A stretch of DNA of 20,694 bases. Source: Parcubacteria group bacterium GW2011_GWA1_47_8. Its GTDB lineage: Bacteria; Patescibacteriota; Minisyncoccia; Phycocordibacterales; UBA1550. Below the pieces are notes generated by a model. It had not been told where the DNA came from, searched no databases, and was given only the letters and a program-made list of their open reading frames with translations. The position numbers and the translations under genes were made by a program. This document shows positions 6,338 through 13,462 of this stretch, in pieces. Location: NCBI GenBank assembly GCA_000996605.1, contig LCOP01000022.1, forward strand, positions 8,868 through 29,561, given 5' to 3'. How positions within the stretch are numbered: the stretch's first letter is position 1; each line of letters opens with the position of its first letter.

Positions 6338-6341
6338 TAAT
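6331..6341 (+). promoter_or_regulatory. Promoter of the 645-aa membrane protein gene
   Basis: TGCGGTATAAT: a perfect TATAAT at 6336-6341 with TG upstream. The ATG at 6361 follows 19 bases later without an evident Shine-Dalgarno sequence. Confidence 0.5.
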
Positions 6342-6360
6342 ATAAAAGTAATAATATTTC

Positions 6361-8298
6361 ATGATTGCTAAAGAGCTTACGGATTATATTGAAGCCGCCA
6401 AAAAGGCGGGACAAAGCACCGAGCAAATACGCGCGGCGCTCTTGGGTGTCGGGTGGCAAGAAGCTGACGTTGCCACCGCAGTAGAGACTACACCAGCCGT
6501 TACTATTCCTCCTATATCTACACCTGTTCCTGCGCCTACTTCCACACCTGTATCCGCGCCAATGCAAGAAAGCGTCCTGGGGGGACAGTCGGTTTATTCG
6601 CCGTCGGCGACCGTATCTTCTCCTCGACACAGCGTAGAGAGTGCAGTTGTTACGCCACAAACGCCGTATGTCGAGCAATCCGTATACCCGGCGTTCAGAG
6701 CTCCTGCATCGTGGTCTCTCCCCGCATCTTCTGGTCCGTCTAAGGTGACAGGAGGAAATTCCCCTGTGACGACCATGCCGCCTCCTTCCGGGAAACACAG
6801 TGTTGCTTTTTTTGCCGCGATAGTTACGGGAATTGCCGTACTTTTGGCGGGGACGGCTTTTGCGGCCTTCATGCTGTGGCCGGCTGACCCGAATAAGGTA
6901 CTCGCGGAGGCCTTTGTGAATGAAACGCGCATTACCTCCGGGGTAGTCTCTCTTGCGGGAACTTTAGAAGTTTCAGGGAAGGGGGTGGAGTCTTTTCCCG
7001 GAACCGAAGCGGGCAAGCCCTTGCGCGTGACTTTAAAAACTGATGGTAAGGTAGAAGTTGTTGCCAGCACGACAAAGGCCGACATGACGATTCACCTTGC
7101 GGTGGGTGAAAATGGCATGAGCCCTATGAGCATGGATTTAGGGGTGCGGTCAATAGGAGATATTTTATATTTGAAGATTATTCAGTTGCCGTCGCTTATC
7201 TCAATGTTTTTGCCCGGCCTTGGTTCGTATGCGAACAAGTGGATATTGATTGACCCTAAAAAACTCCCGGAAGCACTCTCGAACGATATGATGAATATCA
7301 ATATCGAAACGGACATCGATGTTACCGACAAGACGAAAAACGATCTTTTTATCAAGAAAGTTGTCGCGTTTGTTCAAGAACACAAACCGATTGTCGTCTC
7401 GGAGGAGTTGCCGGATGAAAAAGTCGGGGGAGTCAATGCGTATCATTATGCATTACATATTGACAAGGAAGGATTAAAGAAATTCTCTCTGGCGACGATA
7501 CAAGAGGCGGCTCGTGTATACCAAAGCGACCCGAAAATAACTTCGGATTCCGTGAAAGAGGCGGAAATGGAGATTGAAAAAATATTCTCCGACCCCGCTT
7601 TTGATGCATTACTGAAGGATACTTCCATGGAGATATGGATTAGCAAGAAAGAACATTTCGTGACGCGCGTGAAAGTGGATGGATCTTTTGATCCGCGAGC
7701 CTTGGATAGCAACGCGAATGACGCCATCACCAAAATCAGTTTTTCCATCGATGGTGTATCGACGGATCAGAACAAACCCATGAACATTACCGCGCCGGGT
7801 TCTTCGATACCGGCAGAGGAAGTAATTTCGGGACTTTCTGGCGATGCGTTGGGGAACGCACGCACCAAAGCTTCCGATGCCGCCATCAAGGCAAACTTGA
7901 GCAGTATTCGCCCTCAAGCAGAAATCTTTTATGATGCCCATAATGATAGCTATGGACCGATACTCTATGCAGCCAAGGCGGGGCAATGTCCCAAAAATGG
8001 CGGGACCTCGATTTTTTATAAAGATTCGGGTATTCGAAATGCGCTAACGGACATTATGAAAAATAATGGGGGAAAGACCCTCACTTGCGCAACAGGGAAA
8101 TTAAGCGGGAAGTCGTCACAAGGGAAAGGAGGTGCTACACAAAGTTACGCGGTGTCCTCACCCCTTGTTGCGGAAGAGGGGACGTCATACTGTGTCGATA
8201 GCTCGGGGGCCACAATGCAAGGGGTGGCGACCCTTCAGGGCAGTGTTGCCAAGTGTATTCCACAGAAAGTAGTTTCTCCGCCGGCGCTTCCTTTTTAA
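6361..8298 (+). CDS. Membrane-anchored extracytoplasmic protein with pilin-like C-terminal domain
   Basis: 645 aa in four parts. (1) Residues 1-40, a small helical domain ELTDYIEAAKKAGQSTEQIR...GVGWQEADV, resembling UBA-like heads of CPR membrane proteins. (2) A Pro/Ser/Thr linker (about 42-145). (3) One transmembrane helix (about 147-173). (4) A large external part. Its first section (LAEAFVNETRITSGVVSLAG, GDILYLKI, NKWILIDPKKL) looks like a LolA/LppX-type lipoprotein fold. The last 145 residues, from about A500, resemble the C-terminal part of type IV pilins: a helix ASDAAIKANLSSIRPQAEIF, then YDAHNDSYG, cysteines, and YAVSSPL...YCVDSSGA. No prepilin peptidase motif is present, so it is probably not assembled as a pilin. 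Function unknown; the external domain may bind a ligand. The family assignments are inference. Confidence 0.85.
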   Translation: MIAKELTDYIEAAKKAGQSTEQIRAALLGVGWQEADVATAVETTPAVTIPPISTPVPAPTSTPVSAPMQESVLGGQSVYSPSATVSSPRHSVESAVVTPQTPYVEQSVYPAFRAPASWSLPASSGPSKVTGGNSPVTTMPPPSGKHSVAFFAAIVTGIAVLLAGTAFAAFMLWPADPNKVLAEAFVNETRITSGVVSLAGTLEVSGKGVESFPGTEAGKPLRVTLKTDGKVEVVASTTKADMTIHLAVGENGMSPMSMDLGVRSIGDILYLKIIQLPSLISMFLPGLGSYANKWILIDPKKLPEALSNDMMNINIETDIDVTDKTKNDLFIKKVVAFVQEHKPIVVSEELPDEKVGGVNAYHYALHIDKEGLKKFSLATIQEAARVYQSDPKITSDSVKEAEMEIEKIFSDPAFDALLKDTSMEIWISKKEHFVTRVKVDGSFDPRALDSNANDAITKISFSIDGVSTDQNKPMNITAPGSSIPAEEVISGLSGDALGNARTKASDAAIKANLSSIRPQAEIFYDAHNDSYGPILYAAKAGQCPKNGGTSIFYKDSGIRNALTDIMKNNGGKTLTCATGKLSGKSSQGKGGATQSYAVSSPLVAEEGTSYCVDSSGATMQGVATLQGSVAKCIPQKVVSPPALPF

Positions 8299-8310
8299 TA
8301 CCATTTTATT

Positions 8311-8997
8311 ATGTCCAGATATCAAAAAATATTGTGCGCAATTTTTGCGGCGATATGGGTTTGGGCCACCATCAACCCAGTATTTCCTCATGACTGGTTG
8401 TTGGAAAATTACTTGGTCTTTATTTTCGTTCCCCTCATCATCATAACGGGGCGTTATTTCAAATTATCGAATGTTTCGTACACCTTGATCACGATGTTCA
8501 TGATTCTTCATGTGATTGGTTCCCACTATACATATGAGTTCGTGCCATTTGGTGACACGTTGGGGCAGTGGCTGGGCACCGACCGTAACATGTATGACCG
8601 GCTCGTACACTTTTCTTTCGGCTTTCTTCTTGCATATCCTATTCGGGAGATATTCGTGCGTATCACCAGAGTCAAAGGGTTCTGGGGCTATTATCTGCCT
8701 CTCGATGTGACACTTTCGTTTTCGGCAATTTACGAAATTATTGAATGGCTTGCGGTGTTGAACGTCGGGTCTGCGGCGGGTATTGCTTTCTTGGGTGCGC
8801 AGGGGGACATCTGGGACGCTCAAAAGGACATGCTCGTGGCGGGGCTCGGAGCATTGTTGGCGATGCTCATTATATTTATGATTAACTGGAAATACAACAA
8901 GCATTTTATGCAAGAATTAAAAGAGAGTTTTAAAATTAGCGCGAATGATGCTCCCTTGGGAGAGGTTAAGTTAAAAGAGATGATTGATGGGAAGTAG
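8311..8997 (+). CDS. yjdF: YjdF/DUF2238-family inner membrane protein
   Basis: 228 aa, about six membrane helices. Recognised by the conserved run HVIGSHYTYEFVPFGD, then YDRLVHFSFGFLLAYPIREI, then SAIYEIIEWLAVLN, and GAQGDIWDAQKDMLVAGLGA, all characteristic of the YjdF (DUF2238) family. Conserved His, Asp and Glu residues within helices suggest a metal- or lipid-related membrane activity, but no function is established that I can rely on. It begins 12 bases after the upstream stop codon with no separate promoter, so it is probably cotranscribed with the 645-aa protein. The C-terminal 30 residues are hydrophilic and likely cytosolic. Confidence 0.88.
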   Translation: MSRYQKILCAIFAAIWVWATINPVFPHDWLLENYLVFIFVPLIIITGRYFKLSNVSYTLITMFMILHVIGSHYTYEFVPFGDTLGQWLGTDRNMYDRLVHFSFGFLLAYPIREIFVRITRVKGFWGYYLPLDVTLSFSAIYEIIEWLAVLNVGSAAGIAFLGAQGDIWDAQKDMLVAGLGALLAMLIIFMINWKYNKHFMQELKESFKISANDAPLGEVKLKEMIDGK

Positions 8998-9068
8998 GGC
9001 AATTGCTATTTTCGTGCTTTTAAGATATTATTTTAAGTGGGATTTTGTATACACAAAAGGAGAGTGTC

Positions 9069-9248
9069 ATGAGTTTAGCATGTGGAGAATGTACGCATGA
9101 TATTATTCTGGAGAGGGGATATATTCAAGTGGAAAAAATCCCTTACTGTAATGAGGGATGTTACAAGAACGCTTCAATAAAGAAACGATCTCAAGAGTTT
9201 CAAAAGGAAAGAGATTCGAGAGAAAAGGCAAGCCATGAAAGAATTTGA
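9069..9248 (+). CDS. Small cysteine-rich protein, possible zinc-binding, 59 aa
   Basis: The start at 9069 is chosen because AAGGAGAG lies at a good distance upstream, one of the few clear Shine-Dalgarno sequences in the window; an ATG at 9045 lacks one. The protein begins MSLACGECTHDIILERGYIQ with CxxC at Cys5/Cys8. It continues VEKIPYCNEGCYKN, giving a second CxxxC pair, which together suit one zinc. The tail is highly charged (KKRSQEFQKERDSREKASHE). Family not recognised. A terminator follows six bases after the stop codon, so it is a single-gene unit. Confidence 0.6.
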   Translation: MSLACGECTHDIILERGYIQVEKIPYCNEGCYKNASIKKRSQEFQKERDSREKASHERI

Positions 9249-9253
9249 TTTTT

Positions 9254-9281
9254 AAACCCAGATTGCTTCCAGTCTGGGTTT
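9254..9281 (+). terminator. Intrinsic terminator
   Basis: AAACCCAGA (9254-9262), 10-base loop, TCTGGGTTT (9273-9281): a 9-bp perfect stem ending in T3 and AATTGTT. Confidence 0.65.
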
Positions 9282-9304
9282 AATTGTTCTTGAACGACCA
9301 CACT

Positions 9305-9332
9305 TTGATCTTTGGCGAAAAACTGATATATT
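9305..9332 (+). promoter_or_regulatory. Promoter giving a leaderless transcript of the 95-aa gene
   Basis: TTGATC (9305-9310), 16-base spacer, TATATT (9327-9332). The expected start of transcription falls on or next to the A of the ATG at 9339. Confidence 0.5.
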
Positions 9333-9338
9333 GTAACC

Positions 9339-9626
9339 ATGGAAATTGATACACGGGAGATGAACGAGCTTTTGGAATTGTCGCGTGAAAACAATAAAAT
9401 GCTTCGTGCCCTGCGCCGTTCTCAGCGAGTAAGCTCGATTCTGACCGTACTGTATTGGGCGGTCATTCTCGGCTCAATATTTGGCGTGTATTATTATTTC
9501 CAGCCAACGATCCAAAAGTATACAAAAACAATCAAGTCATCATTCGATTTCTTGCAAAGTATTGAGGGGAAAGCGGGAGCTATTCCCACCGACGTACAGA
9601 CATTGAAAAATTTGGTGGGAATGTAA
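9339..9626 (+). CDS. Small single-pass membrane protein, 95 aa
   Basis: A charged N-terminal amphipathic segment MEIDTREMNELLELSRENNK and MLRALRRSQR leads into one transmembrane helix (ILTVLYWAVILGSIFGVYYY). A polar, probably external tail follows with a second short helix. The RSQR head directly before an aromatic helix is typical of small CPR membrane proteins that I recall, but I know no function. The promoter directly abuts the start codon. It may end at the AT-rich hairpin at 9654-9678. Confidence 0.7.
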   Translation: MEIDTREMNELLELSRENNKMLRALRRSQRVSSILTVLYWAVILGSIFGVYYYFQPTIQKYTKTIKSSFDFLQSIEGKAGAIPTDVQTLKNLVGM

Positions 9627-9653
9627 GAAAAGAGAACAATTCTGTCAGTTGTT

Positions 9654-9678
9654 GTTGAATTTTTTGAAAAAATTCAAC
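9654..9678. repeat. AT-rich perfect hairpin just upstream of tRNA-Phe
   Basis: GTTGAATTTTT-TGA-AAAAATTCAAC, 11-bp stem, six bases before the tRNA. Could end the 95-aa gene's transcript or mark processing of the tRNA 5' end. Confidence 0.5.
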
Positions 9679-9684
9679 ATGAAT

Positions 9685-9760
9685 GCCGAGGTAGCTCAGT
9701 TGGTAGAGCATACGCCTGAAGAGCGTGGGGTCACCAGTTCGATCCTGGTCCTCGGCACCA
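9685..9760 (+). tRNA. tRNA-Phe (anticodon GAA)
   Basis: Acceptor GCCGAGG/CCTCGGC, discriminator A, and CCA encoded at 9758-9760, unlike the Gly and Arg genes here. D arm GCTCAGTTGGTAGAGC. Anticodon loop CTGAAGA. T arm CCAG-TTCGATC-CTGG. Confidence 0.97.
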
Positions 9761-9766
9761 AATTAA

Positions 9767-9795
9767 GGAACCCACACGCGAAGCGTGTGGGTTCC
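9767..9795. terminator. Hairpin terminator of tRNA-Phe
   Basis: GGAACCCACACGC-GAA-GCGTGTGGGTTCC, a 13-bp perfect stem six bases after the tRNA. The T-run is weak on the plus strand (TTGG). On the minus strand it could also terminate hsp20. Confidence 0.65.
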
Positions 9796-9831
9796 TTGGT
9801 AAATTGTTGCATGTCGATTGTCAGATGTTTC

Positions 9832-10143
9832 TTACAACGACTTAATCTTCACTTTTTGGACCTTCGCTTTATCTATCTTGGGGAGAGTAATTGTGAGAAG
9901 TCCATGTCGTTCGGTTGCGGTCACTTCCTCGGTCTCGATTTCTTGAGGAAGGAGAATTGTACGGGAAAATGCCCCCCAGTACAGCTCTTTATAGAAATAA
10001 TTTTCACCGGCGATACCGGCGGGAGCCCCGCGTTCGCCTTTGATCGTGACGAGCTCGCGCGTGACGGAAATAAGGTCACCTCCGTTTTTATTGTTTTTAA
10101 GGCTGACGGTTCCCGTAATACGTTCAAAAAAAGATTGCTTCAT
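9832..10143 (-). CDS. Hsp20/alpha-crystallin small heat shock protein with apparent internal deletion
   Basis: 103 aa. The second half is a clear alpha-crystallin domain: VTIKGERG, ENYFYKELYWGAFSRTILLP, and HGLLTITLPKI (the G-x-L strand), ending KVQKVKIKSL. The N-terminus MKQSFFERITG looks like the native start of CPR Hsp20 proteins. However, the segment that normally joins them, about 30-45 residues with the first strands (typically a GQLAVDVYQ...AGVxPEDL type), is absent: the protein goes from GTVSLKNNKNGGDL straight to ISVTREL. It overlaps prsW by four bases (ATGA), so it is translationally coupled. A perfect internal GGAGGTGA lies in the joining region (minus strand of 10076-10083). Oligomerisation or chaperone activity may be altered. 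Confidence 0.85.
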   Translation of the reverse strand: MKQSFFERITGTVSLKNNKNGGDLISVTRELVTIKGERGAPAGIAGENYFYKELYWGAFSRTILLPQEIETEEVTATERHGLLTITLPKIDKAKVQKVKIKSL

Positions 10144-10916
10144 GGCGTTGTGACCGGTTGTGGTTTTAAGCGTTTGACGAGTTCTAATAATATAATAATT
10201 CCGACAATCCCTATCCAGTAACGAGAGAATACTGCTAAAATATCCGCCGTTCCGTTTACCTCCATTATAGATAAATTAAAATATGCATGCAAGAGGGTTG
10301 CGGAGATAATTCCGATTGTTGTTGTGATAATTTTCCACGATCGCGCATAGTAGAAGGAAAATGCAACCGTAAGCCCAACGATTGCTGAGCTAATCGTGTG
10401 AATAACCGTTGATCCAAGGAAGCGCAGGTTGGTATTGGTAGCCGCGTACAGCACACCCTCGTGTGAGGTGATGTCTTTGAGGAGGTACAATGTGTTTTCG
10501 ACAGCGGCAAATCCCAGTGCGGCAGTAATGAGGTAAATAACTGCGTCAATGGGTTCATCAAAATGCCTGCTTTGAAATACGATAAAGAATGCCACGGCAT
10601 ACTTTGCAGTCTCCTCAACCCCCGCCAAGAGAATTGTTTGAATTTTTTCGGGAGGAAGGAATATGAAAAGTTGCTCTGTGTTGAATGCGCGCAACGTATC
10701 CAGTATCGACGGGAGCACGGTCACCACAAATTTCTCAACAGGGAAGACAAGGCAAATAACGAGCATGCCGCCCGCAAAACAAAGCGCAATGAGCCCTGTT
10801 GGTTCGGGTGATTTGTAGTCCTCTTTGAGCCAAAACCAAAGCCATAAAAGCGCCGGAAAAACACCTCCCGCAAGGGCGATCCCCAATGGTTCCAACGCTA
10901 CAATGAAGTCGGCCAT
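10140..10916 (-). CDS. prsW: PrsW-family intramembrane metalloprotease
   Basis: 258 aa, about eight membrane helices. Conserved motifs of the PrsW/CPBP-like superfamily are in order. EExxK is at residues 101-105 (VEETAKY). DEPIDAVIYLITAALGFAAV ends in E140-N141. Then come STVIHTISSAIVG with His173, and LLHAYFNL with a second His. These are the metal-binding and catalytic residues. In Bacillus PrsW cleaves the anti-sigma factor RsiW; no anti-sigma gene is seen here, so the substrate is unknown. The start codon lies 19 bases inside the end of valS and its stop overlaps the hsp20 start, giving a valS-prsW-hsp20 run that may share a transcript. Confidence 0.9.
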   Translation of the reverse strand: MADFIVALEPLGIALAGGVFPALLWLWFWLKEDYKSPEPTGLIALCFAGGMLVICLVFPVEKFVVTVLPSILDTLRAFNTEQLFIFLPPEKIQTILLAGVEETAKYAVAFFIVFQSRHFDEPIDAVIYLITAALGFAAVENTLYLLKDITSHEGVLYAATNTNLRFLGSTVIHTISSAIVGLTVAFSFYYARSWKIITTTIGIISATLLHAYFNLSIMEVNGTADILAVFSRYWIGIVGIIILLELVKRLKPQPVTTP

Positions 10917-13087
10917 GATTCAATAATGAGAAGTGTTTTTTTATTGCGCGGTAACATATCCCAGAGCTCTTCGGTCACGAAGGGGATAAATGGGTGGAGC
11001 ATTTTGATTGCCGTCGCGAGGATGTGGAGGAGAAGCCACTCTGCCGCTTGCCTATCGCTTCCGTGCACTTCCGCGTCTGCTCCGCGGTGTTTCGCGTTAA
11101 TAGCGAGGCGCGGTTTCATCTCCTCGATAATTATATCAGCAAATGTCTTCCAGAAGTAATGATAAAGTTCTTCGCCTGCGAGGTGGAAACGAAAGTTTTC
11201 GTAGTGCGCGGTAATGCTTGTGATGGCAACGTTGAATTCTTTCAAAATTTCCTCATCGCGCGGTGTGAACGCAGGTTTCGGTGTCTCAAGTGTGGTGTCG
11301 CCCGCGTTCGCGAGTACGAATCGCGTTGCGTTCCAGATTTTGTTACAGAAATGTTTGTAGCCTTTTATTTTGTCCTCGGCGAGCGAGAGGTCGTTGCCTG
11401 GCGTATTGCCAATGACGAGCGCAATACGAAGTGCATCCGCACTGTATTTGGAGGTCAAGTCGATAGGGGAGACGACGTTACCCTTACTCTTGGACATTTT
11501 TTTGCCGTGCTTGTCGTTCACCATGCCATGGAGGTACACGGTGCGGAATGGAACCTCGTCCGTGAGATAAAGTCCAAAAATGACCATGCGCGGAATCCAC
11601 CTGAAAATGAGGTCTCGACCCGTTTCCATAACATCCGTCGGATAGAAGCCCAAATCGCGCTTCTCAGGGTATCCGAGGGCAAGCAAAGGCCACTGTCCAG
11701 AGGAGAACCATGTGTCAAAGGTGTCGGTTTCCGGCGTGAGTGGTGCGCCACACGAGGGGCACGCGTCACCCGCCTTATGGTCTGTGTCGAGAGTACCCGT
11801 GTTGCATTTTGTACAGATGAGCGCGGGGATCTGAATACCCCACACAATCTGGCGTGAAATGTTCCAGTCCATCGTATTGTCCATCCAGTATAAGAATATT
11901 TTCTCAAAGTTGTCGGGGATGAAGCGTATTTTTTCCGCGCGTACCGCATTGGCCGCCATTTTTGCAAGTGGTGCCATTTTTACAAACCACTGTGGCATCA
12001 CGCGTGGTTCTATCGTCGTACTGCATTTGTAGCAGGTCGGTACTGCGTGGGTGTAGTCCTCAATTTTTTCAATGAGACCGAGTGTTTGTAAATCTTCCAC
12101 CACGTTCGTTCGCGCTTCGGCGATTTTCATTCCTGCATATTTCCCTGTTTTGTCGTTGAGCTTACCAAATTGATCAATGACTTCCACGCGCGGAAGATTG
12201 TGCGTTTCCGACATGCGGAAGTCGTTGTGGTCGTGTGCGGGCGTGATTTTGAGCGCGCCAGTGCCGAACGTCGGGTCGACTTCTTCGTCGCCAATGACGA
12301 CAAGCGAAAGTACACCTTCGGGGTGTTGCACGTCTACTGTTTGCCCGATGAACTTTTGATAGCGTGTGTCGGCGGGGTTTACTGCGATCGCGACATCGCC
12401 AAAAATAGTTTCGGGGCGTACGGTTGCCACCGTGAATGGCCCGTATTTTATATAATATAATTTGTCATTTTTTTCAATAGTTTCTGTTTCAACATCAGAG
12501 AGGGAAGTCTGGTGTTTCGTGCACCAGTTCACGGTGCGGTAGCCGCGGTAAACGAGGTTGTCGCGGTAGAGCTTGCGGAATGTTTCTCGCACTTCGGCAA
12601 CAACGGCAGTGTCCAAGGTGAATTTTTCACGCGACCAATCGCACGATGCACCGAGCGCCTTTACATCGTCCTCCATATTTTTTTTACTCTCGAGCGTGAA
12701 CGCCATGATCTCATCATAGAGTTCTTTGCGGTCCATCTTGAAGCGTGAACGCCCCTCCTTCTCAAGTTTCTTTTCGTACACCACTTGTGTTTCAAAACCC
12801 GCATGGTCAGCACCTGGTACCCAGAGCGTCTTTTTGCCCTGCATGCGCTGGTAGCGCGTCATAATATCTTCGAGCGCGATGGTGAGCGCGTGTCCCGCAT
12901 GAAGCCGCCCGTTCGCATTGGGCGGAGGCATGATAATGCAGAAGTTGGTAGTTTTTAGTTTAGGGTCTTTAGAACAGGGGAGATTGTCGGGATTGAAAAA
13001 ACCACTCTCTTCCCAAAGCTGGTAGATGCGCCCTTCGGTATCCGCTGGCTCGTAGGGTTTGTTCAACTTTTCGGGGACTTCTGCCAT
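10898..13087 (-). CDS. valS: Valyl-tRNA synthetase, short form
   Basis: Class Ia synthetase charging tRNA-Val. 729 aa. The HIGH-type motif is HAGH (63-66) in PPPNANGRLHAGHAL. The editing-domain signature is LKITPAHDHNDF. Zinc-ribbon-like pairs CTKC and CPSC precede DTFDTWFSSGQWPLLALGYP. KMSKS is at 530-534. The anticodon-binding domain ends with MLHPFIPFVTEELWDMLP and the protein stops soon after. The C-terminal coiled-coil arm of longer bacterial ValS (about 880-950 aa) is therefore absent, as is usual in reduced genomes. Residues 662-680 are an inserted loop with repeat-like DNA (separate entry). An extended -10 (TGATAAAAT, minus strand of 13097-13105) lies just upstream. Confidence 0.96.
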   Translation of the reverse strand: MAEVPEKLNKPYEPADTEGRIYQLWEESGFFNPDNLPCSKDPKLKTTNFCIIMPPPNANGRLHAGHALTIALEDIMTRYQRMQGKKTLWVPGADHAGFETQVVYEKKLEKEGRSRFKMDRKELYDEIMAFTLESKKNMEDDVKALGASCDWSREKFTLDTAVVAEVRETFRKLYRDNLVYRGYRTVNWCTKHQTSLSDVETETIEKNDKLYYIKYGPFTVATVRPETIFGDVAIAVNPADTRYQKFIGQTVDVQHPEGVLSLVVIGDEEVDPTFGTGALKITPAHDHNDFRMSETHNLPRVEVIDQFGKLNDKTGKYAGMKIAEARTNVVEDLQTLGLIEKIEDYTHAVPTCYKCSTTIEPRVMPQWFVKMAPLAKMAANAVRAEKIRFIPDNFEKIFLYWMDNTMDWNISRQIVWGIQIPALICTKCNTGTLDTDHKAGDACPSCGAPLTPETDTFDTWFSSGQWPLLALGYPEKRDLGFYPTDVMETGRDLIFRWIPRMVIFGLYLTDEVPFRTVYLHGMVNDKHGKKMSKSKGNVVSPIDLTSKYSADALRIALVIGNTPGNDLSLAEDKIKGYKHFCNKIWNATRFVLANAGDTTLETPKPAFTPRDEEILKEFNVAITSITAHYENFRFHLAGEELYHYFWKTFADIIIEEMKPRLAINAKHRGADAEVHGSDRQAAEWLLLHILATAIKMLHPFIPFVTEELWDMLPRNKKTLLIIESWPTSL
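11048..11104. repeat. Decamer-periodic CGCGGA repeat in frame inside valS
   Basis: The plus strand reads TTCCGTGCACTTCCGCGTCT then GCTCCGCGGTGTTTCGCGTT, units of TTCCGCGT-type spaced about 10-11 bases. It encodes the loop AINAKHRGADAEVHGSDRQ between the KPRL helix end and AAEWLLLHIL. The same unit occurs in tsaD at 13970-14056. Confidence 0.55.
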
Positions 13088-13096
13088 AATAGACTG

Positions 13097-13105
13097 ATTT
13101 TATCA
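13097..13105 (-). promoter_or_regulatory. Extended -10 promoter of valS
   Basis: Minus strand TGATAAAAT; the ATG at 13087 begins 9 bases after the box, so the transcript is nearly leaderless. Confidence 0.45.
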
Positions 13106-13165
13106 TAATTTTTTCTTTTTTCTAAATACCTAGATTTACCTTTGAATCCGAACACGCATAATCCC

Positions 13166-13234
13166 GTCTTTGCGAGTACTCGAAGCAATCCAGTACCCAT
13201 AGATTGCCACGTCGGAGTACCGACTCGCAATGAC
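13166..13234. repeat. Palindromic ATTGCGAG...GGCAATC-type repeat
   Basis: Left arm GTCTTTGCGAGTACTCGAAG then CAATCC; right arm AGATTGCC ... ACTCGCAATGAC. The reverse complement of the right arm begins GTCATTGCGAGTCGGTACTC and matches the left arm with small gaps. The core GTCATTGCGAG...GCAATC is a well-known dispersed palindromic repeat in many bacterial genomes, including Rickettsia. Confidence 0.7.
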
Positions 13235-13313
13235 AGAATGTAGAGTTTTGTAATTCAAAGTGTATCACCGTCTTCATTAATCCTTAGGATTATGGGGGAC
13301 AAGCACCTTTTAT

Positions 13314-13345
13314 CCCCTATTTCAAGTCATGACTTGAAATAGGGG
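13314..13345. repeat. Perfect 32-bp palindrome
   Basis: CCCCTATTTCAAGTCA followed by TGACTTGAAATAGGGG, with no loop. No T-run follows on the plus strand (AAAGAGAG); on the minus strand GATAAAAG follows. Confidence 0.85.
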
Positions 13346-13400
13346 AAAGAGAGAGGGGGTGAACAGTATGTGCGAATAATGCGAATAAGGAATCAGCGCC

Positions 13401-13446
13401 CTGCCAACATACATTCGTGCCTATAGGCACGAATGTATGTTGGCAG
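13401..13446. repeat. Perfect 46-bp palindrome downstream of tsaD
   Basis: Arm CTGCCAACATACATTCGTGC + C, centre TATA, then the exact complement ending ATGTTGGCAG. It starts 17 bases after the tsaD stop (minus strand). No T-run follows, so it is not a standard intrinsic terminator. The remaining bases of 13106-13462 show no gene. Confidence 0.88.
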
Positions 13447-13462
13447 GTAAGAGAGCAAGTAT

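Noticed and set aside
9649..10221. 190-aa plus-strand frame spanning tRNA-Phe and hsp20
   Set aside because: It reads through a tRNA gene and a terminator and is antisense to hsp20.
10994..11857. 287-aa plus-strand frame opposite valS
   Set aside because: Antisense shadow of valS; composition rich in Cys/Arg/Val with no domain.
13166..13446. CRISPR array
   Set aside because: The repeats are single palindromes of different sequence without regular spacers, and no cas gene is present.
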